NCBI GenBank assembly: GCA_009833045.1
Contig: WUUP01000001.1
Location: forward strand, 675,586-739,585
Length of the DNA: 64,000 bases
Direction of reading: 5' to 3'
Origin: Saprospirales bacterium GYS_P2D
GTDB lineage: Bacteria > Bacteroidota > Bacteroidia > Chitinophagales > Saprospiraceae
In this document: positions 59,127 through 64,000 of the stretch, one piece after another
How the letters are laid out: each line of letters starts with the position of its first letter
How positions within the stretch are numbered: position 1 is the stretch's first letter
The notes under the pieces: model-generated
Seen by the model: only the letters and a program-made list of their open reading frames with translations
Told to the model about the DNA's origin: nothing
Databases searched by the model: none
Translations under genes and position numbers: made by a program

Positions 59127-60596
59127 TTATACTAAAAGTTTCGAATAGGACTTAGAATTTAATACCGTCTCTCCTCCACTGAGATATTTATCGACCTCGA
59201 TAGCACACTCACGCCCTTCGGTGATCGCCCACACTACGAGCGACTGTCCTCGACGCATGTCGCCAGCGCTGAACACCTTATCTATACTCGTTTTATAGTC
59301 TGTATCTGAGACATTGCCACGTCGGTCATATTCGACTTTGAGCGCATCGAGCAATCCCTCATGCTGTGGGTGCAAGAATCCTACGGCTAATAATGCCAAC
59401 TCACAAGGTATCTCTCTCTCAGATCCTTCTACCTCTCTAAATGAAGATCGACCTATCTCCTCGTCATAGTACCACTCTATATCCACGAGCTTCACAGCTC
59501 TGAGATTATCATTTTCGTCTCCGAGAAATTCCTTAGTTAAGATAGCCCATCGTCTGTCACAGCCCTCCTCATGAGAGGTAGATGTACGCAGCTCCATAGG
59601 CCATAGAGGCCAGGGGGTACTCTCATCTCTGGAAGCCGGCGGCTTAGACAGTAGCTCTATCTGAGTGACTGACTTTGCCTTTTCACGATTGGATGTGCCG
59701 ACACAGTCAGCTCCGGTATCTCCACCACCGATCACGACGACATTTTTGCCAGCAGCAGTGATAATCTCATGATCAAACTCCGTCTGACCAGCTACTTGGC
59801 GATTCTTTTGCTCGAGAAACTCCATAGCAAAATGAACTCCTTTGAGGCTTCTACCTGGTATCGGTAGATCTCTTGGCACCGTACTTCCTCCTGCCAGTAC
59901 TACTGCATCGTAGTCATTGACGAGCTCTTCGGCAGAAATATCTACACCGACATTAGTGCTGGTGCGGATATTCACTCCCTCAGCCTCCATGACCTGTACA
60001 CGACGCTCGACGACCCATTTTTCCAGTTTGAAGTCTGGGATACCGTACTGCAGTAGACCTCCCACTTTGTCATTTCGCTCATAGAGCGTGACATCATGAC
60101 CTGCCTGATTGAGTTGATCAGCAGCTGCGAGCCCAGCAGGTCCACTACCCACGACAGCCACTTTCTTGCCCGTACGCTCTATATTTTCGTTTGGCTTGAC
60201 CCAGCCATTTTCATAGGCTTTTTCAGCGATTGACTTTTCGATATGCTCGATAGTCACTGGATCACTATTGATGCCGAGCACGCATGCTTTCTCACAGGGT
60301 GCAGGACAGATCCTACCTGTGAACTCTGGGAAGTTATTAGTACTCCGGAGTATCTCATATGCAGTCTCCCATTCTTCTTTGAATACTGCATCATTAAAAT
60401 CCGGGATAATATTGCCGAGAGGACATCCATTATGACAAAACGGGATACCACAGTCCATACAGCGAGCAGCTTGTTTATTAGTATCTTCCTCGCTCATTTC
60501 TATATAGATCTCCTTATAGTCATTGACTCGTTCCTCGACTTCTCTCTTCTTAGGGAGGTCTCTCCCATACTTCATGAATCCTTTTATATCTCCCAT
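59127..60596 (-). CDS. gltD: Glutamate synthase small subunit
   Basis: 489 residues. N-terminal Fe-S region: RCMDCGIPFCHNGCPLGNIIPDF and GRICPAPCEKACVLGI; FAD-binding GSGPAGLAAADQL; NADPH-binding VIGGGDTGADCVG; and the C-terminal SAGDMRRGQSLVVWAITEGRE. It passes electrons from NADPH to GltB. It lies 22 bases downstream of gltB on the same strand, forming the gltBD operon. Confidence 0.96.
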   Translation of the reverse strand: MGDIKGFMKYGRDLPKKREVEERVNDYKEIYIEMSEEDTNKQAARCMDCGIPFCHNGCPLGNIIPDFNDAVFKEEWETAYEILRSTNNFPEFTGRICPAPCEKACVLGINSDPVTIEHIEKSIAEKAYENGWVKPNENIERTGKKVAVVGSGPAGLAAADQLNQAGHDVTLYERNDKVGGLLQYGIPDFKLEKWVVERRVQVMEAEGVNIRTSTNVGVDISAEELVNDYDAVVLAGGSTVPRDLPIPGRSLKGVHFAMEFLEQKNRQVAGQTEFDHEIITAAGKNVVVIGGGDTGADCVGTSNREKAKSVTQIELLSKPPASRDESTPWPLWPMELRTSTSHEEGCDRRWAILTKEFLGDENDNLRAVKLVDIEWYYDEEIGRSSFREVEGSEREIPCELALLAVGFLHPQHEGLLDALKVEYDRRGNVSDTDYKTSIDKVFSAGDMRRGQSLVVWAITEGRECAIEVDKYLSGGETVLNSKSYSKLLV

Positions 60597-60618
60597 GATG
60601 ATCTTTCTTTGAATTGAT

Positions 60619-63600
60619 TTAATTAGTGACTAATTCAGCCTCTTTGGCCATTTCTGCCAAGACACGCTTATACTCAGTCGGCATGATCTTGATGAATGTA
60701 CCTTTATGCTGCTTCCAGTCTTGGAGTATATGTAGTGCCTTAAGACTACCGGTATACTTGAAGTGATTTCTGATCATTTTTCTTAGATCGTCAAAATCAT
60801 CTTCGGTCAGTTCCTCGATAGCTACCATCTCCATATTGATATAATGCTCCATATCACCCCGCTCATCATAGAGATAAGCGACACCGCCTGACATACCTGC
60901 AGCGAAGTTTCGGCCGATAGAGCCAAGTATGACTACACGTCCACCGGTCATATACTCACATCCATGTGCTCCTACACCCTCGACGACAGCGTGGGCTCCA
61001 CTATTTCGCACACAGAATCTCTCTCCGGCTATCCCTTTGATATAAGCCTCTCCAGATGTCGCACCATATAGTGCCACATTGCCAATGATGATATTTTCCT
61101 CTGGAACAAACTTGCTATCTCTATCTGGAGAAATAATCAGCTTAGCACCACTCAACCCCTTACCAAAATAGTCATTGCTATCTCCCTCGAGGGTAAAGGT
61201 GAGTCCTTTCGCCGTGAAGGCTCCAAAACTCTGACCTGCAGATCCTCTGAATCGGAAATTGATACTATCCTCTGGTAGACCATTGCTACCATATTTCTTA
61301 GCGATCTCATTAGACAGCATAGCACCGACTGCACGATCTGTACTGATCACAGGGAATATACTCTGGATCGTCACTTTCTGATCCAATGCTAATCCTGCAT
61401 ACTCAATCAGTGATCTATCGAGCACATTATCCAGTTCGTGATCTTGTGCTACACAGTTGAAGTTATTTTGCAGCTCCGCTAATGGATCTTTGTAGAGTAA
61501 TGGGCTAAGATCTAAGCTCTGAAGCTTCCAGTGCTCACGATCTTCTCTCACCTTGAGCAGATCACATCTACCTACCATCTCATCCACCGTGCGGAATCCT
61601 AACTCCGCCATGATCTCTCTCATGTCTTGTGCTAAGAAGTGGAAGAAATTGACGACATGCTCGACCTTTCCGGTGAATTTCTTTCTTAACTCCGGATCCT
61701 GAGTAGCTACACCCACTGGACAGGTATTGAGATGACACTTACGCATCAGGATACAGCCCTCTACTACGAGTGCAGCGGTAGCCACACCCCACTCTTCTGC
61801 TCCGAGGAGCGTAGCGATGGCCATATCTCGTCCTGTACGGATCTGGCCATCGGTCTGGAGCACTACTCGCTCCCGAATTTTATTCTTAATGAGTGTCTGG
61901 TGCGTCTCTGCGAGTCCCAGCTCCCATGGTAGTCCTGCGTATCTGATCGAGCTCCATGGAGAGGCTCCCGTACCCCCATCATGTCCTGCGATGAGGATAT
62001 GATCGGCTTTCCCTTTAGCCACTCCTGAGGCGATGATACCTACACCAGCCTTAGATACCAGCTTGACGCTGATACGGGCTTTTCTATTCGCATTTTTCAG
62101 ATCATAGATCAGCTGCGCTAAATCCTCTATCGAGTAGATATCGTGATGCGGTGGGGGTGATATTAGTCCTACCCCAGGTGTACTGTGTCTCACACTGGCG
62201 ATCCACTTGTCCACTTTATGCCCCGGCAGCTGACCACCCTCTCCCGGCTTAGCACCTTGGGCCATCTTGATCTGGATCTCATCCGAGTTCGTCAGATAGT
62301 TAATCGTCACACCAAATCGTCCTGAGGCCACCTGCTTGATCGCACTGCGCTCCCAGTCTCCGTTGGGTAGTTTTTTAAATCTACTTTCATCCTCACCTCC
62401 TTCACCACTATTCGACTTACCACCGATTCTATTCATGGCTTTCGCCAATGTAGAATGTGCCTCGTATGAGATCGATCCAAATGACATAGCTCCTGTAGCA
62501 AATCGCTGCAAAATGCTCTCCACTGACTCAACTTCCTCTATCGGTACTGGATTGAACTCTTTAAAGTCCAAGAGACTACGAAGTGTACAGGCTTTCTTAT
62601 GCTGATCATTGATGACCTTAGCATACTTCTGGTAGCTGTTATAGTCATTAGTCTTAGTCGAGTGCTGGAGCAAGTGTACCGATGTAGGATTAAACAAGTG
62701 GAACTCTCCTCGACGCTTCCACTGATAGATCCCCATATCGATGAGCTCATCTTGGAAATCATCTTCGAATGCTACTTTATGCTTGATCAGCGCCTCCTTA
62801 GCGAGCATATCAAAGGTCATACCTTCGATACGTGATACTGTCCCTCTGAAGCATACATCTACTACCTCCGATGAGATACCGAGTGCCTCAAATGCCTGTG
62901 CACCTCGATAAGATGCCACGGTAGAGATACCAAGCTTGCTCATGATCTTCAGGAGGCCTTTATTGACCGCCTTGATATAGATATTGATGTATTTAGTGAG
63001 ATCATACTCCCCTAACTTGCCACGTACGTGGAGATCCTTGATGGTCTCATAGCTAAGCTCGGGATAGATCGCATCTGCCCCATAGCCGATACAGGTAGCG
63101 AAATGATGGGTCTCTAAGACATCTCCTGACTTAAGTATCAGACTAACCTTCTGTCTTAGTCCTTTCGCTACAAGATAGTGGTGCAGCCCTCCTACCATGA
63201 GTAATGATGGGATCGGCACATTCGCCTCTGAGATTTGGGTATTATCCAGTATGATAAGATTAGTCCCGCCTTCTACGAGCACCTCTGCCTGATGACAGAT
63301 CTCTTGAATCTTCAGATGTAGATCGCCAGGATGATAGTCCGCTCCAAATGTACACTCTATAGATGCACAGCTATAATCCGGCAGATCGATATACTTTAGC
63401 TTGTAAAAGCTCTTTTTGTCCAATACTGGAGACTCTAAGCGTATGAATTTGACGGTATTCTCTTGATAGTTGAGCACATTATCACTGCTACCGAGCACCG
63501 TCTTGAGAGTCATATACTCTGCCTCTCTAAGGGAGTCGATAGGAGGATTAGTCACTTGAGCAAACTGCTGCCTGAAGTATGCAGAGATATGCTGTGCATA

Positions 63601-64000
63601 TCGTGAGAGTACCGCCAGAGGTATATCAGCACCCATAGATCCGATGGGATCTTTTTTAGCATCAAGCATTCCCTTTAGTATGAGATCTTCATCCTCGAGG
63701 GTATAGCCCTGAGCAGTCTGTCTCTTGACCAATGGGTGCTCTGATGTCTCGTCATCTGCAGACTTCGCTTGGATCTCATTGATATGTACTTTACTCTCTT
63801 CGAGCCAAGCAGCATATGGCAGACGATTACAGATTATTTTTTTGAGTTCCTCATCCCCGATCACACGTTTTTCGTCGAGATCGGCGATGAGTATTTTTCC
63901 TGGTTCGAGTCTTCCTTTTTTGATGATCTTCTCTGGCTCGATAGGGATCACTCCTGTCTCAGATGCCAGTACGAGATAGTTATCATCAGTCAGACAATAT
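60619..64000 (-). CDS. gltB: Glutamate synthase large subunit, 5' end beyond the window
   Basis: About 1126 codons up to the window edge; the reading frame continues past the GTG at 63951 (CLTDDNYLVLASETGV), so the N-terminal glutaminase part is outside. Visible blocks: central domain GGTNLIILDN; FMN-binding YLTNSDEIQIKMAQGAKPGEGGQLPG (in blocks); GHDGGTGASPWSSI; the Cys cluster ILMRKCHLNTCPVGVATQDP; and the C-terminal GxxxG beta-helix domain (GVGAHGCEYMTGGRVVILG). It makes glutamate from glutamine and 2-oxoglutarate. Confidence 0.96.
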   Translation of the reverse strand, partial: YCLTDDNYLVLASETGVIPIEPEKIIKKGRLEPGKILIADLDEKRVIGDEELKKIICNRLPYAAWLEESKVHINEIQAKSADDETSEHPLVKRQTAQGYTLEDEDLILKGMLDAKKDPIGSMGADIPLAVLSRYAQHISAYFRQQFAQVTNPPIDSLREAEYMTLKTVLGSSDNVLNYQENTVKFIRLESPVLDKKSFYKLKYIDLPDYSCASIECTFGADYHPGDLHLKIQEICHQAEVLVEGGTNLIILDNTQISEANVPIPSLLMVGGLHHYLVAKGLRQKVSLILKSGDVLETHHFATCIGYGADAIYPELSYETIKDLHVRGKLGEYDLTKYINIYIKAVNKGLLKIMSKLGISTVASYRGAQAFEALGISSEVVDVCFRGTVSRIEGMTFDMLAKEALIKHKVAFEDDFQDELIDMGIYQWKRRGEFHLFNPTSVHLLQHSTKTNDYNSYQKYAKVINDQHKKACTLRSLLDFKEFNPVPIEEVESVESILQRFATGAMSFGSISYEAHSTLAKAMNRIGGKSNSGEGGEDESRFKKLPNGDWERSAIKQVASGRFGVTINYLTNSDEIQIKMAQGAKPGEGGQLPGHKVDKWIASVRHSTPGVGLISPPPHHDIYSIEDLAQLIYDLKNANRKARISVKLVSKAGVGIIASGVAKGKADHILIAGHDGGTGASPWSSIRYAGLPWELGLAETHQTLIKNKIRERVVLQTDGQIRTGRDMAIATLLGAEEWGVATAALVVEGCILMRKCHLNTCPVGVATQDPELRKKFTGKVEHVVNFFHFLAQDMREIMAELGFRTVDEMVGRCDLLKVREDREHWKLQSLDLSPLLYKDPLAELQNNFNCVAQDHELDNVLDRSLIEYAGLALDQKVTIQSIFPVISTDRAVGAMLSNEIAKKYGSNGLPEDSINFRFRGSAGQSFGAFTAKGLTFTLEGDSNDYFGKGLSGAKLIISPDRDSKFVPEENIIIGNVALYGATSGEAYIKGIAGERFCVRNSGAHAVVEGVGAHGCEYMTGGRVVILGSIGRNFAAGMSGGVAYLYDERGDMEHYINMEMVAIEELTEDDFDDLRKMIRNHFKYTGSLKALHILQDWKQHKGTFIKIMPTEYKRVLAEMAKEAELVTN

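Noticed and set aside
1-64000. tRNA, rRNA or riboswitch genes
   Set aside because: No cloverleaf, rRNA block or known riboswitch core was recognised by eye; tRNAscan-SE and Infernal would settle this.

Overview
The window reads as chromosome of a Bacteroidota bacterium, most likely Saprospiria-like. The grounds are a type IX secretion plug protein, a FecI/FecR/STN-TonB receptor operon, many Cys-lipobox surface lipoproteins with Asp/Ser after the Cys, the thrombospondin-like GCTDPSAENYNP motif, S74-chaperone surface proteins, TPR-fused histidine kinases and the TAnnTTTG promoter element. Clear Shine-Dalgarno sequences are rare. No rRNA, tRNA or CRISPR array was seen. The right edge cuts gltB.

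Layout. 1-5 kb: Phd/RelE-type toxin-antitoxin pair, an SSB-like DUF3127 protein, secreted unknowns and an amidohydrolase. 5-11 kb: glycosyltransferase, PA14-OmpA protein, TPR histidine kinase plus LytTR regulator, a 63-residue LuxR-type DNA-binding protein and a secreted protein. 11-16.5 kb: accessory region with a ParE-type toxin-antitoxin pair, an M48-like metallopeptidase coupled to a stub of an MmeI-type restriction-modification gene, a RhuM-Doc protein, stubs of RhuM and Eco57I-type genes, and a roughly 220-bp direct repeat made from the 3' end of a formylglycine-generating-enzyme gene. 16.5-24 kb: TruC, a secreted coiled-coil protein, two Hsp20 genes with a possible sigma-54 promoter, tryptophanase, a beta-propeller protein, a repeat lipoprotein and two MITE-like elements. 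24-32 kb: ABC-F ATPase, then ECF sigma, metallopeptidase lipoprotein, FecR and TonB receptor; a possible orphan immunity gene; a serine hydrolase. 32-41.5 kb: malic enzyme, NarL-type two-component system, a second small LuxR protein overlapping an S74 surface protein and a lipoprotein, an acyltransferase and another S74 protein. 41.7-49.4 kb: flavin reductase, sigma/anti-sigma/DUF4097 operon, sodium-solute symporter with GH1 beta-glucosidase, and the T9SS plug protein. 49.5-64 kb: TolC and adaptor, DUF2064 transferase, DMT transporter, dipeptidase, PRPP synthetase, ExbD, SDR, LpxH, ribosome recycling factor, and gltD/gltB.

Two themes stand out. First, 12.0-16.4 kb looks like a decayed defence locus: three N-terminal stubs of restriction or RhuM genes each end at or close to the start of the next intact gene, and duplicated 3' ends of the FGE gene bracket the RhuM-Doc segment. 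The best candidate for an undescribed unit is the metallopeptidase tightly coupled to an MmeI N-plus-C-terminal mini-protein. Second, a free-standing LuxR-type DNA-binding domain sits immediately before a secreted surface protein in two places, each next to a TPR histidine kinase, suggesting a repeated signalling module that controls surface proteins.
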